A stretch of DNA of 64,000 nucleotides from Streptomyces erythrochromogenes (GTDB lineage Bacteria; Actinomycetota; Actinomycetes; Streptomycetales; Streptomycetaceae): assembly GCF_036170895.1 (NCBI RefSeq), contig NZ_CP108036.1, forward strand, positions 3,968,001 to 4,032,000, written 5' to 3'. Positions within the stretch are counted from its first letter, which is position 1. Every line of letters begins with the position of its first letter. Positions 36,861 through 45,573 of this stretch are shown here, in pieces. The notes beneath the pieces are model-generated. The model was not told where the DNA came from and did not search any database. It saw only the letters and a list, made by a program, of their open reading frames with translations. Position numbers and translations under genes: made by a program.

Positions 36861-37736
36861 ATGAACCGGCGCCGTCCCCCTCGGGTCGCCAGCGCCGACC
36901 TGCTGAGCATGCTCGGCCGGCTGACCGCTCAGGCGCGGCAGGGCGTGGAGCTCCAGCAGGCGCGCGTGGAACTGGCCGAGGCCCTGCAGCGCGAGATGCT
37001 GCCCACCGAGCTGCCCTGCCTGCCGGGGCTGCGCACCGCGGCCCGCTACTCGCCCGCCCGGCACGGCCTGGACATCGGCGGCGACTGGTACGACGGCTTC
37101 CGGCTGCCGGAGGGCGCCCTCGCCTTCTGCATCGGTGACGTCCAGGGCCACGACGTCGACGCGGCCGCCTTCATGGGGCAGGTCAGGATCTGCCTGCGGG
37201 CCGTGGCGGCCGTGGTCGTCGATCCCGGCGAGGTGCTGAGCCGGGCCAACGAAGTACTGCTCTCCATGAACCGCGACCTCTTCGCGACCTGCAGCCTGCT
37301 CCGCTTCGACCCGGACACCTGGGAGCTGGAGAGCGCCCGGGCCGGTCACGTCCCCGCGGTCTGGGCCACGGTCGACGGCCGGTACGGCATAGCCGAGGAC
37401 AACGGCGGGCTGCCGCTGAACCTGGTGCCCGGGTCGGCGTACGCGGTGACCCGGCGGCGGCTGACGGAGGCGGGATCGATCGTCCTGCTCACCGACGGCG
37501 TGGTCGAGGGCCCCCGGTTCCCGCTCGAAGTGGGGCTGGAACGCGTGGTCAAGGTCGTCCGGGAGGCGGCGGGCACCGACCCCGCCGAGCTGGCCGCCGA
37601 GGTGATGAAGGTGGCCGATTCGACGGGCCACGCGGACGACGCCGCGGTGCTCGTCCTCAGCCACGACGCGGCCGGACCCGCCCCGGAAGCCGGCTCGGGC
37701 GAGGACGGCGGCCCGGAACCCCGTGGGACGGCGTAG
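36861..37736 (+). CDS. PP2C-type (SpoIIE/RsbU) serine phosphatase
   Basis: A 291-residue phosphatase of the SpoIIE/RsbU class. A short N-terminal coiled coil (VELQQARVELAEALQREMLP) leads to the catalytic domain with metal-binding residues in LDIGGDWYDGF, CIGDVQGHDVDAA, LLTDGVVEGP and GHADDAAVLVL. Such enzymes dephosphorylate anti-anti-sigma factors and switch stress or developmental sigma factors. No PAS/GAF sensor is present, so the signal may come from the neighbouring MASE1 membrane protein 47 bases downstream on the same strand. It sits between the three LDTR-module genes, making it a candidate regulator of them. Confidence 0.9.
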   Translation: MNRRRPPRVASADLLSMLGRLTAQARQGVELQQARVELAEALQREMLPTELPCLPGLRTAARYSPARHGLDIGGDWYDGFRLPEGALAFCIGDVQGHDVDAAAFMGQVRICLRAVAAVVVDPGEVLSRANEVLLSMNRDLFATCSLLRFDPDTWELESARAGHVPAVWATVDGRYGIAEDNGGLPLNLVPGSAYAVTRRRLTEAGSIVLLTDGVVEGPRFPLEVGLERVVKVVREAAGTDPAELAAEVMKVADSTGHADDAAVLVLSHDAAGPAPEAGSGEDGGPEPRGTA

Positions 37737-37783
37737 CGCGTGTCACGCCCCACCCGGCCCGCGGGCTGTTGTCTGATGAAGCG

Positions 37784-38740
37784 GTGCGCACCGAGGGATG
37801 GCGACGTCCGGCCGAACTGCTCCTACTGATCCTCGCCGTCGCCGTCGCCTACTACATCGGCGGGCGGATCGGCCTGCGCCAGAGCGTGACCGTCGACGGC
37901 GCCCAGGTCACCCCGCTGTGGCTGCCCACCGGCATCGCGCTGGCCGCCCTGCTCTGGCTGGGCCTGCGGGTCTGGCCGGGGATCTCCCTCGGCACCTACT
38001 TCGCCATCGAACGCATCAGCGAATTCGACCTCAGCGACCTCGGCATCCTCGCCGGGAACACCATCGCACCGGTGTGCGCGTACCTGATGCTGCGCCGGGT
38101 GGACTTCCGCACGGAGATGGACCGGCTGCGGGACGCGCTGGCGCTCGTCTTCCTGGGCGGCCTGTTACCGATGCTGATCAGCGCGACGGCCGGGACCTGG
38201 ACCCTCGTCCTCACCGGCGATCTGCCCCGGGGCGGATTCTGGCCGGTGTGGGCGGCCTGGTGGGTCGGGGACGCCATGGGGGTGCTCGTACTGACCCCGC
38301 TGCTGCTGGTCCTGCGCCGGGCCCGGCTGCCCCGGGACGACTACCGGCTGGTCGAGGTGTCGGCCCTGGCGGTCACGTCCGTGGTCGTCACCCTCGTGGC
38401 CACCCGCAGCCACCTGTCCGTGCTCTTCCTCGTCTTCCCGCTGCTGATCTGGGCGGCCGTACGCTTCCAGTTCGCCGGGAGCGCGCCGTGCGCCCTGCTG
38501 ATCTCGGTCCTGGCGATCTCGGCGGCGCACGATCACGTCGGACCGTTCACCGAGCACAGCCTGCTGGAGCTCATGGTCAACCTGCAGGCCCTCAACGGAG
38601 CGGCCGCCCTGACCGGGCTGCTGCTGTCCGCGCTGGTCACCGAGCAGAACAACGTACGGCTGCGGATCGAGCAGGTCTGCGAGGACCTGGCCGAACTGGT
38701 GGAGCACCTGGCTCCGGGCGGCAGGCCGCCCGAACGCTGA
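37784..38740 (+). CDS. MASE1-domain integral membrane protein
   Basis: About 318 residues, nearly all in eight or so membrane helices, matching the MASE1 sensory domain (AYYIGGRIGL near the start, TPLWLPTGIALAALL, WWVGDAMGVLVLTPLLL late). MASE1 is usually fused to a signalling output domain; here the protein ends after the sensor, so any output must act in trans, the adjacent SpoIIE-type phosphatase being the obvious candidate. Start uncertain: a GTG at 37784 is used; an in-frame TTG at 37769 would add five residues, and neither has a clear ribosome site. Confidence 0.85.
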   Translation: MRTEGWRRPAELLLLILAVAVAYYIGGRIGLRQSVTVDGAQVTPLWLPTGIALAALLWLGLRVWPGISLGTYFAIERISEFDLSDLGILAGNTIAPVCAYLMLRRVDFRTEMDRLRDALALVFLGGLLPMLISATAGTWTLVLTGDLPRGGFWPVWAAWWVGDAMGVLVLTPLLLVLRRARLPRDDYRLVEVSALAVTSVVVTLVATRSHLSVLFLVFPLLIWAAVRFQFAGSAPCALLISVLAISAAHDHVGPFTEHSLLELMVNLQALNGAAALTGLLLSALVTEQNNVRLRIEQVCEDLAELVEHLAPGGRPPER

Positions 38741-38770
38741 GCGCCCCGGGGAGGCCGTCCCCGGGGCGCT
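38740..38770. terminator. Bidirectional hairpin terminator
   Basis: A perfect 13-bp stem (AGCGCCCCGGGGA and TCCCCGGGGCGCT), 5-base loop, starts on the last base of the MASE1 stop and lies 11 bases from the stop of the convergent secreted-protein gene. Confidence 0.85.
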
Positions 38771-38780
38771 CGGCGGTGGA

Positions 38781-40481
38781 TCAGTTGGTCTCGTAGTAGC
38801 CGAAGATGTCGACGACGAGATCGGTCTTGTCCCAGCCCTGGTTCCAGAAGTCGACGATGCCGTTGTTCCCGGAGCCCGCCTGGACCAGGTTCGGCACGGT
38901 CTTGCCGGCCGTCCAGTTCAGCGTCGAGGCGGTGGGGCGCTGCGGGAAGACCTGGCTGCCCTGCCGGTACTGCTCCCGCGTGTTCGGGTCCGGGGCGACC
39001 GACAGGAAGCCCGTGCCGGCGGTGTTGGTGACCGTCGTGTTGAGGACGTAGCCGGCGATGCCGGGTTCGCCCGCGGACAGCGCCTGCCAGATGTAGCCGC
39101 GGCCCTGCATCGGACCGTGGGTCCAGCGCGGGTCGCGGGTGTCGATCAGCCGGACCGACTTGATCGGCATGTAGGCGCCCTTGCTGTCGGTGCTGTAGAA
39201 GCCGACGACGTCGACGATCACGTCCGTGCCGGCCCAGGCGCCGTTGCGGACGTTGATGCTGCCGTCGGGGCCGACCGGCACGATCACCGCGTTCGCGACC
39301 GTCTGGCCGGCGGTGAAGTTCACGTTGGACGTGATGGGGATGCTCCCGCCGGCCGGGAAGACGGAGAGGTGCCCGGCCTCCTTCGGGTTGGTCACCGTCA
39401 CGTTCAGCGCCACGGCCGTGATGCCTTCCGGCACGCCGCGCAGGCCGCTGATCTGCGTACCGAAGGTCTTCTGGCCCGCCAGCTGGCCCCGGGTGGTGCC
39501 GAGGCCCTCACGGGTGTCGACGAACCGGACCGGCGTCATCGGCGTGTAGCCGGCGGCGTCGGTGCGCGTGAAGTAGCCGGTCACGTCCGCTATCAGGTCG
39601 ACGGACTCCGAGCTGCGGTTGGCGAGCTCGACGTAGCCGTTCTTGCCGACGGGCACGATGACCAGGTTGGGGACGGACTGGCCGGCCTCGAAGTTCACGT
39701 TCGAGGTCGTCGGCAGCTCGGTGCCCTCGGCGAAAGCGGTGATGTGCCCGCCGCTGGTGGTGTTGGTGACGGTCACGTTGAGGGCGACGGCGGTGACCCC
39801 CTCCGGTATCGCGCCGTTGCCGCCGACCTGCACGCGGGTCGACCCGTACGCGGGGACCTTGCCCCGGACCGCTCCGGTCCCGTTGCGGGTGTCCAGCAGG
39901 CGCGTCGGGGTGTGCGCGACGAAGTCCGAGCCGGCGGTCATGACCGGGAACTCGTTGACGACCTCGGCCTGGTTGGCCGGGTCCGTCACGGTGACCTTGA
40001 CGTTGTACTGGCCGAGCTTCGCGTAGGTGTGGCTGCTCTTCAGCTCGGTCGAGCCGTACGCGTCCATGGCGTCGGGGCTGCTGCCGTCGCCCCAGTCGAC
40101 GGTGACCTTCAGCGTGGAGTCGGCGCTGATGACGGTGGTGTTCAGGTCGAACGCGTGCGCGGTGGTGGCCGCGGCGTTCAGGACGAGGGCCAGGTCCGGG
40201 TTGCCGGCCGCCTGCTGGGCGGCGACCCCGCCCTTGGCGCCGGGCAGGGCCTTGCGGACGGAACGCTCCGCGGGGCTCTTGTAGGTCTTGAGGTCAGGCG
40301 CCGCGGCCTTGGCCAGGTCGACGGCGGGCGCACCCACGCCGGGCGTGGCCGCTCCGGGCGTGGCCGCTCCGGGCGTGGCCGCTCCGGGCGCGACCGGCTC
40401 CGCGGCCTGGGCGATGCCCGGCGCGAGACCGATGGTTGCCGCGATGACGGCGACGGAAATTACGAGACGGCGACTGCGCAC
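38781..40481 (-). CDS. Secreted PKD-domain protein with three LDTR modules (paralog A)
   Basis: About 566 residues. A signal peptide (RLVISVAVIAATIGLAPGIAQA) is followed by an A-T-P-G repeat linker, a PKD domain (LKVTVDWGDGSSPDAMDAYG to HTYAKLGQYNVKVTVTD, about residues 115-190) and three ~120-residue beta modules beginning RLLDTRNGTG, RFVDTREGLG and RLIDTRDPRW and ending D-L-IADVTGYF or similar. No enzyme motif: likely a polysaccharide- or surface-binding protein. The GTG start is preferred because GGGGGGA lies 4-5 bases upstream, while the ATG 12 bases earlier has no ribosome site; the paralog downstream has the same arrangement. Homologous along its whole length to the protein encoded at 40691-42340. 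Confidence 0.82.
   Translation of the reverse strand: MRSRRLVISVAVIAATIGLAPGIAQAAEPVAPGAATPGAATPGAATPGVGAPAVDLAKAAAPDLKTYKSPAERSVRKALPGAKGGVAAQQAAGNPDLALVLNAAATTAHAFDLNTTVISADSTLKVTVDWGDGSSPDAMDAYGSTELKSSHTYAKLGQYNVKVTVTDPANQAEVVNEFPVMTAGSDFVAHTPTRLLDTRNGTGAVRGKVPAYGSTRVQVGGNGAIPEGVTAVALNVTVTNTTSGGHITAFAEGTELPTTSNVNFEAGQSVPNLVIVPVGKNGYVELANRSSESVDLIADVTGYFTRTDAAGYTPMTPVRFVDTREGLGTTRGQLAGQKTFGTQISGLRGVPEGITAVALNVTVTNPKEAGHLSVFPAGGSIPITSNVNFTAGQTVANAVIVPVGPDGSINVRNGAWAGTDVIVDVVGFYSTDSKGAYMPIKSVRLIDTRDPRWTHGPMQGRGYIWQALSAGEPGIAGYVLNTTVTNTAGTGFLSVAPDPNTREQYRQGSQVFPQRPTASTLNWTAGKTVPNLVQAGSGNNGIVDFWNQGWDKTDLVVDIFGYYETN
40341..40385 (-). repeat. Three 15-bp tandem repeats encoding A-T-P-G-A linker
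   Basis: GGGCGTGGCCGCTCC occurs three times without interruption in the linker of paralog A, followed by a partial copy. It encodes an ATPGA pentapeptide repeat and is absent from paralog B, so it arose after their duplication and may vary by slippage. Confidence 0.85.
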
Positions 40482-40628
40482 CGGTCCCCCCATTTTTGAA
40501 CGTGCTCAGGTCTGGGCTACAGAGTACATAGATCTTCACCCGTGAGATCGCGAATACATGTGCAATCCAGGCGAGTTGGCGCGTTTCTGTCCCGAACTGA
40601 TCCCAATGTCCAGCGGGTCGGCGAACGG

Positions 40629-40670
40629 GCGAGGGCCCCGTCCGGTCGTGAGATCGGACGGGGCCCTCGC
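40629..40670. terminator. Strong hairpin terminator between the two secreted PKD-protein genes
   Basis: A perfect 16-bp stem (GCGAGGGCCCCGTCCG and CGGACGGGGCCCTCGC) with a 10-base loop lies 20 bases after the stop of paralog B on the minus strand. It shares its core with the terminator at 36709, suggesting the gene and its terminator were copied together. Confidence 0.85.
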
Positions 40671-40690
40671 CGTGTGCGCGGACCGGCGGA

Positions 40691-42340
40691 TCAGTCGGTC
40701 TCGTAGACGCCGAAGAGGTCGACGATCAGGTCGGCGTCCTTCCAGCCCTGGTTCCAGAAGTGGACGATGCCGTGCTCGCCGTCACCGGCCTGCACCAGGT
40801 TGGCGACGGTGGCGCCCTTAGTCCAGTTCAGGCTGGAGGAACCGGGACGGGTCGGGACGGGCGCCCCGGGCTGGTCGTTCACCAGCCACGGGAAGGGGCT
40901 CGGGGCCACGGAGAGGAATCCGGGATCGACCGTGTTGGTCACCGTCGTGTTCAGCACGAGGGCCTCGTCACCCGCGTGGTCGTCGGGCGAGTACCACTGC
41001 GGGATGTACCCGCGGGCCGGCAGACGGCCACCCGGCCACCAGCTTTCCGGGTCGCGGGTGTCCAGGGTCCGCCACGGGCCGATGGGCCGGTATGCGGCCT
41101 TGCTGTCCTTGCTGTAGTAGCCGACGACGTCCACGACGACGTCGGTGCCCGCCCAGGCGCCGTTGAAGACGCTGAGCCTGCCGTCCGGACCGACCGGCAC
41201 GATCACCGAGTTCGCGACCGTCTGACCGGCGGTGAAGTTCAGGTTCGACGCGGTGGGAGCCTGCCCGCCCCCCGGAAAGACGGACAGGTGCCCGGCCTCC
41301 TTCGGGTCGGTCACCGTCACGTTCAGCGCCACGGCCGTGATGCCCTTGGGCACGCCGCGCAGATCGCTGATCTGGGTGGCGAAGGTGGCCCGCCCGGCGA
41401 GCTGGCCCTTGGCCGTGCCCAGGCCCTCGCGGGTGTCGACGAACCGCGCCGGGGTCATCGAGGTGTAGCCACTGGCCGCGCTACGGGTGAAGTAGCCCGT
41501 GACGTCGGCGACCAGGTCGACCGACTCCCAGCCGCCGTTGAAGAGCTCCACCTGGCCGTCGGCGCCCACCGGGACGATGACCATGTTCGGAACGGACTGG
41601 CCGGCCGTGTAGTTCAGGTTCGAGGTTTCGGGCCGCTCCGAGCCCTTCCCCCCGGGCCACACCGTGATGTGACCGCCGGCGGTGGTGTTGGTGACGGTGA
41701 CGTTGAGGGCGACCGCCTCGACTCCTGCGGGAATGCCGGAGTTGCCGGCCACCTTCACGCGGGTCGCGCCCCGCGCGGCGACCTTGCCGGCCTTCGTGCC
41801 CGTGCCGTCACGGGTGTCCAGCAGCCGGGTCGGCGCGTGCGGGGTGAACTTGGAGCCCGGGGTCACGAACGCGATCTCGTTGGCACCCCGGACGGCGTTG
41901 GCGGTGTCGGTCGCGGTGACCTTCACCGTGTAGTTGCCGACCTCGGCGTACGTGTGGCCGTGGACCAGCTCGCCGGACCCCTTGACGGTCGTCTTCTCCG
42001 TCTTGCCGTCGCCCCAGTCGACGACCACGTCGAGCGTGACGCCGTCCGGACCCGTGATCCTGGTCTCGAGTTCGAGTCCGTACGCGCTGAAGCTTCGGCC
42101 CTCGATCGCGACCGCGATCCCCGTGTGGTCCTCGGCGGCCTTGTTGCGGGCGCCCGGCAGCGCCGTGCGGACCGTACGGTCGGCAGGGCTGTGGAACGTC
42201 TTTGCGGCGGCACCCTCGGCCTTGGCCGGGCTCGGCGCGACGGCCTTGGACGGCCCTTCGGTGGCCGAGGCCATGGTCGGGCTGAGCCCGAGACCCGCCG
42301 CCACGAGGGCAGCGGTCATTACGAGTCGGTGATTGCGCAC
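40691..42340 (-). CDS. Secreted PKD-domain protein with three LDTR modules (paralog B)
   Basis: About 549 residues with the plan of its neighbour: signal peptide (RLVMTAALVAAGLGLSPTMASA), a short linker, a PKD domain (VTLDVVVDWGDGKTEKTTV to HTYAEVGNYTVKVTATD) and three modules starting RLLDTRDGTG, RFVDTREGLG and TLDTRDPESW, the last ending LFGVYETD. Much of the middle module is identical to paralog A residue for residue, so this is a tandem duplication. The start is the GTG preceded by GGGGGG inside a conserved leader; an ATG lies 12 bases upstream. No catalytic residues. It probably acts outside the cell by binding. Confidence 0.82.
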   Translation of the reverse strand: MRNHRLVMTAALVAAGLGLSPTMASATEGPSKAVAPSPAKAEGAAAKTFHSPADRTVRTALPGARNKAAEDHTGIAVAIEGRSFSAYGLELETRITGPDGVTLDVVVDWGDGKTEKTTVKGSGELVHGHTYAEVGNYTVKVTATDTANAVRGANEIAFVTPGSKFTPHAPTRLLDTRDGTGTKAGKVAARGATRVKVAGNSGIPAGVEAVALNVTVTNTTAGGHITVWPGGKGSERPETSNLNYTAGQSVPNMVIVPVGADGQVELFNGGWESVDLVADVTGYFTRSAASGYTSMTPARFVDTREGLGTAKGQLAGRATFATQISDLRGVPKGITAVALNVTVTDPKEAGHLSVFPGGGQAPTASNLNFTAGQTVANSVIVPVGPDGRLSVFNGAWAGTDVVVDVVGYYSKDSKAAYRPIGPWRTLDTRDPESWWPGGRLPARGYIPQWYSPDDHAGDEALVLNTTVTNTVDPGFLSVAPSPFPWLVNDQPGAPVPTRPGSSSLNWTKGATVANLVQAGDGEHGIVHFWNQGWKDADLIVDLFGVYETD

Positions 42341-42473
42341 CGGCCCCCCCATTTTTTTGTTGGTCCTTCGGCACAAACTGATCAAAGCTTGACCAGAGTA
42401 ACCAGCGTGGCGGCCATCCCCGCCACGGGCATCCGTGCTGGTCACCGACGGTGCGGCGGAGGGCCGGGGTCCG

Positions 42474-43352
42474 CTACCAGGCCAGCTGGGAGATCTCCTC
42501 CGCGACCACCGCGCAGGCGTCCGCCGCCGGGTCGATCAGCGGGAAGTGCCCGACCCCGTCGAGCAGGGTCAGCCCCACCATCTCCCCCGCCTTCGCCGCC
42601 GCCGCCACGTACGCCTCGGCCACCTCCTGGGGGACCACGATGTCGTCCCGGCCCTGGACCACCGCCGTGGCGATGCCCGTCGGCAGCAGCGACGCCGGGT
42701 CGGCCGAGGGCAGCCGCTCGTCCCAGTGCTCCGCGCCGCCCAGCAGCTGCGCGCTCGCCCCGCCGCACACGCCCAGCTCCTCCGCCACCGTGAAGTCCGC
42801 GATCGGCGCCAGCGCCACCACCCCGCGCAGCATCGGCGGGACGGACAGCCGCCACGGCGAGCCGTACGGGAGCACGTGCCGGGCCGCGGCCCACAGCGCG
42901 AGGTGGCCGCCCGCCGAGTGCCCGGTGACGACCACACGGCGGACGTCGGCCTGCGGCAGGGCGGTCGCGACCAGGCCCGGGAGGGCGTCCATCGCGGCGG
43001 CGACGTCGTCGAAGGTCTCCGGCCAGCGCCCGGCGACCGGCCCCTCGGCGCTCTGGTGCGGCAGGGAACTTCCGCGCCGGTACTCGACGTTGGCGACGGC
43101 GAAACCGCGCCGGGCCAGGAAGTCCGCGAAGGGGGTGATGTGTTGCCTGTCGTAGGGGGCCCGCCACGCCCCGCCGTGCAGGACCACCACCAGCGGGACC
43201 GGTCCCGTGGCCTCGCCGCGCGGGGCGTAGAAGTCGACGACGTGGTCGGGGTGTTCCCCGTAAGCGGCCGTCACGTCCGGTGCGACCGCCGGATGGGCGA
43301 AGGCCGAGGCGGCCTCGGCGGCGTCCCGTTCCACGGCGGCGGGGTCCGTCAT
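42474..43352 (-). CDS. Alpha/beta hydrolase, probable kynurenine formamidase
   Basis: A 292-residue hydrolase. The oxyanion motif VVLHGGAWRAPYDRQ (H-G-G-x-W), the nucleophile elbow VVTGHSAGGHLALWAA and the catalytic His in DGVGHFPLIDP are intact; the acid is probably in VQGRDDIVVP. This H-G-G-x-W type is the esterase-like kynurenine formamidase known from animals and yeast, not the metal-dependent cyclase-like KynB of many bacteria. Placement next to kynureninase and tryptophan 2,3-dioxygenase supports hydrolysis of N-formylkynurenine to kynurenine. The 171-base gap after kynU has a GC-rich inverted repeat, so it may have partly independent expression. Confidence 0.82.
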   Translation of the reverse strand: MTDPAAVERDAAEAASAFAHPAVAPDVTAAYGEHPDHVVDFYAPRGEATGPVPLVVVLHGGAWRAPYDRQHITPFADFLARRGFAVANVEYRRGSSLPHQSAEGPVAGRWPETFDDVAAAMDALPGLVATALPQADVRRVVVTGHSAGGHLALWAAARHVLPYGSPWRLSVPPMLRGVVALAPIADFTVAEELGVCGGASAQLLGGAEHWDERLPSADPASLLPTGIATAVVQGRDDIVVPQEVAEAYVAAAAKAGEMVGLTLLDGVGHFPLIDPAADACAVVAEEISQLAW

Positions 43353-43523
43353 CGGCTCAACCTCTCGGTAACGCGTGGGACAGCGGGGACAGATGTTCCG
43401 GTGTTCCGGCAGAGCGGGACCGTATCAGTCTGGAACGGGCGGTTCCGTGCTGGGCCCGGAATATGACGGGGCGGACGGAGCCGTAGCCCCGCCCGCCCTG
43501 TGATGTGACGTTTCGCTACCGCG

Positions 43524-44735
43524 TCACCCGAAAATGTGACCCAGCGTGCGGGCTGCGCGCTCCGCGTCGGCGAAACCGACGTACAGCGGGGTGAAGCCGA
43601 AGCGCAGGACGTCGGGTGCGCGGAAGTCGCCGATGACCCCCCGGGCGATGAGCTCGCCCATGACCTCACGGGCGTTCTCGCACCGCAGCGAGACCTGGCT
43701 GCCGCGGCGCTCGTGCTCGGCCGGGGTGACAGACTCCACCAGGCCCTGCGGGACGTACGCCGCCACGCATTCGAGGAAGAAGTCGGTCAGGGCGAGCGAC
43801 TTGGCCCGCACCGCCTCGACGGCCACGCCGTCCCAGGCGTCGAGCGCCGCCTCCAGCGCCAGCATGGACAGGATGTCCGGGGTGCCGACGCGGCCGCGGG
43901 TCGCACCCCGCGCCGCCTCGTAGGCCGGGGTCATCGCGAAGGGGTCCGCGTGGCCGTTCCAGCCGGGGAGGGGGGAGTCGAAGGCGTCCTGGTGGCGGGC
44001 GGCGATGTACAGGTACGCGGGGGCGCCGGGGCCTCCGTTGAGGTACTTGTACGTGCAGCCGACCGCCAGGTCGACGTCGTGCTCGTCGAGGCCCACGGGC
44101 AGGGCGCCCGCGGAGTGGCACAGGTCCCAGACCACGACCGCCCCGGCGGCGCGGGCCGCCGCCGTGAGGGCCGGCAGGTCGTGGAGCCGGCCGCTTCGGT
44201 AGTCGACGTGGTTGAGGAGGACCACGGCGGTGTCCGCGTCGATCGCCTCCGCCGCCCGCGAGGGGTCGACCGGGACGACGGTCAGGCCCGCCAGCCGGGC
44301 CGCCGACTGCGCGATGTAGCCGTCGGTGGGGAACGTCGCGGAGTCGACCAGCAGCTTCGTCCGGCCGGGAGCCGCGAGGCGGGCACCGCCGACCAGCGCC
44401 TTGAAGAGGTTGACGCTGGTGGAGTCGCCGACGACCACCTGGCCGGGGGCGGCGCCGATGAGCGGGGCGATCTTGTCGCCGATCCGCTCGGGCGCGGTCC
44501 ACCAGCCGCTCTCGTCCCACGAGCGGATGAGCAGCTCGCCCCACTGCCGGGCCACGACGTCGGCGGTGGTCGCGGCCACGCCGGTCGGGAGTGCGCCGAG
44601 CGAGTTGCCGTCCAGGTAGACGACGCCGTCGGGCAGGGTGAAGCGCTCGCGCAGCTTCGCCAGCTCGTCGGCGGCGTCCAGGGCGGCCGCGCGGGTACGG
44701 AGGTCCGCCGCTATGTCCTCGGAGGTGTCAGACAT
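43524..44735 (-). CDS. kynU: Kynureninase
   Basis: A 403-residue PLP enzyme cleaving kynurenine to anthranilate and alanine. The N-terminal VVYLDGNSLGALP, the PLP-binding VVVWDLCHSAGALPVGLDEH and the Schiff-base Lys in GCTYKYLNGGPGAPAYLYI are diagnostic, and the later GRVGTPDILSMLALEAALD matches the family. Length standard. It overlaps the upstream tryptophan dioxygenase gene by 8 bases. The pathway could supply anthranilate for secondary metabolites or simply degrade tryptophan; no anthranilate-using gene is visible in the window. Confidence 0.95.
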   Translation of the reverse strand: MSDTSEDIAADLRTRAAALDAADELAKLRERFTLPDGVVYLDGNSLGALPTGVAATTADVVARQWGELLIRSWDESGWWTAPERIGDKIAPLIGAAPGQVVVGDSTSVNLFKALVGGARLAAPGRTKLLVDSATFPTDGYIAQSAARLAGLTVVPVDPSRAAEAIDADTAVVLLNHVDYRSGRLHDLPALTAAARAAGAVVVWDLCHSAGALPVGLDEHDVDLAVGCTYKYLNGGPGAPAYLYIAARHQDAFDSPLPGWNGHADPFAMTPAYEAARGATRGRVGTPDILSMLALEAALDAWDGVAVEAVRAKSLALTDFFLECVAAYVPQGLVESVTPAEHERRGSQVSLRCENAREVMGELIARGVIGDFRAPDVLRFGFTPLYVGFADAERAARTLGHIFG

Positions 44736-45573
44736 AGCTGCGCGCCGTCCAGAGCTCCGGGAAGACGTTCTTCGTGGCGCGCTTCTCCAGCCAGGTCACA
44801 CCGGCCGAGCCGCCCGTGCCGGTCTTCGCGCCCATCGCACGGCGGGTGGCCACCAGGTGGTCGTTGCGCCAGCGCCAGACGAGCTCGGCGACGTCGGTGA
44901 GGACCTCGCCGAGCCGGTGGAGGTCCGGGTTCTCGTCCGGGGCGGCGTACAGGCCGGTCCAGACGGCCTCGACCTCGGGCGAGGCCTCGTAGCGCACCGA
45001 GAGGTCGCGGTGCAGGACGGACTCCGGGACCGGCAGGCCGCGGCGGGCCAGGAGGCGCAGCACCTCGTCGTAGAGGCTGGGCTCCTGGAGGGCCTTCTCC
45101 AGCTCCGCGTGGACGCGCGGCGCGCCCCGGTGCGGGACGAGCATGGAGGAGGACTTCTCGCCGAGCAGGAACTCCATCCGGCGGTACATCGCCGACTGGA
45201 AACCGGAACCTTCGCCGAGGGCACCGCGGTAGGCGTTGAACTGCGCCGGGGTGAGCTGGGCGAGCGGGCGCCAGGAGGCGTTGAGGGCCTCCAGTTCACG
45301 GAGGGAACGTTTCAGCGCATCCATCGCGACCGGGATGCGGTCCTCGCGCAGAGCCTTCGCGGCGGTTTCCCACTCGTGGACGATGACCGTGAACCACAGC
45401 TCCATGACCTGGGTCGTGACCAGGAAGACCATCTCGCCGGGGTCGTCCGAGCGGAGGTGCTGGAGGTGGGTGAGGACGTCCGCCTGGACGTAGTCCTCGT
45501 ACGGGGTCGTGCCGTCGAAGTCGAGGTTCGGGGTTTCCCCGCCGACTCCGGAGGCATCAAGGGTGTTCGACAT
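44728..45573 (-). CDS. kynA: Tryptophan 2,3-dioxygenase
   Basis: A 281-residue haem dioxygenase oxidising L-tryptophan to N-formylkynurenine. Typical segments are YEDYVQADVLTHLQHLRSDD, FLVTTQVMELWFTVIVHEW, the substrate-binding FQSAMYRRMEFLLGEK and the haem-ligand region WRWRNDHLVATRRAMG with the proximal His. The C-terminal GTGGSAGVTWLEK is conserved. The ATG at MSNTLDASG has GAGGAG upstream; the longer frame is non-coding. First gene of the kyn operon (kynA-kynU, 8-base overlap), so its promoter lies in 45574-45739. Confidence 0.95.
   Translation of the reverse strand: MSNTLDASGVGGETPNLDFDGTTPYEDYVQADVLTHLQHLRSDDPGEMVFLVTTQVMELWFTVIVHEWETAAKALREDRIPVAMDALKRSLRELEALNASWRPLAQLTPAQFNAYRGALGEGSGFQSAMYRRMEFLLGEKSSSMLVPHRGAPRVHAELEKALQEPSLYDEVLRLLARRGLPVPESVLHRDLSVRYEASPEVEAVWTGLYAAPDENPDLHRLGEVLTDVAELVWRWRNDHLVATRRAMGAKTGTGGSAGVTWLEKRATKNVFPELWTARSYV

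Noticed and set aside
33188..36910. 1240-codon minus-strand frame opposite the secreted LDTR protein
   Set aside because: Asp/Arg/Gly/Val-rich antisense shadow created by third-position G/C bias; no domain, signal or start signal.
39117..42793. Long plus-strand frames opposite the two PKD proteins
   Set aside because: His/Val/Gly/Arg antisense composition; the minus strand carries signal peptides and repeated domains.
43430..43510. Imperfect GC-rich hairpin between kynU and the formamidase gene as a terminator
   Set aside because: Several alternative weak pairings are possible in this GC-rich stretch and none stands out, so it is not listed as a feature.
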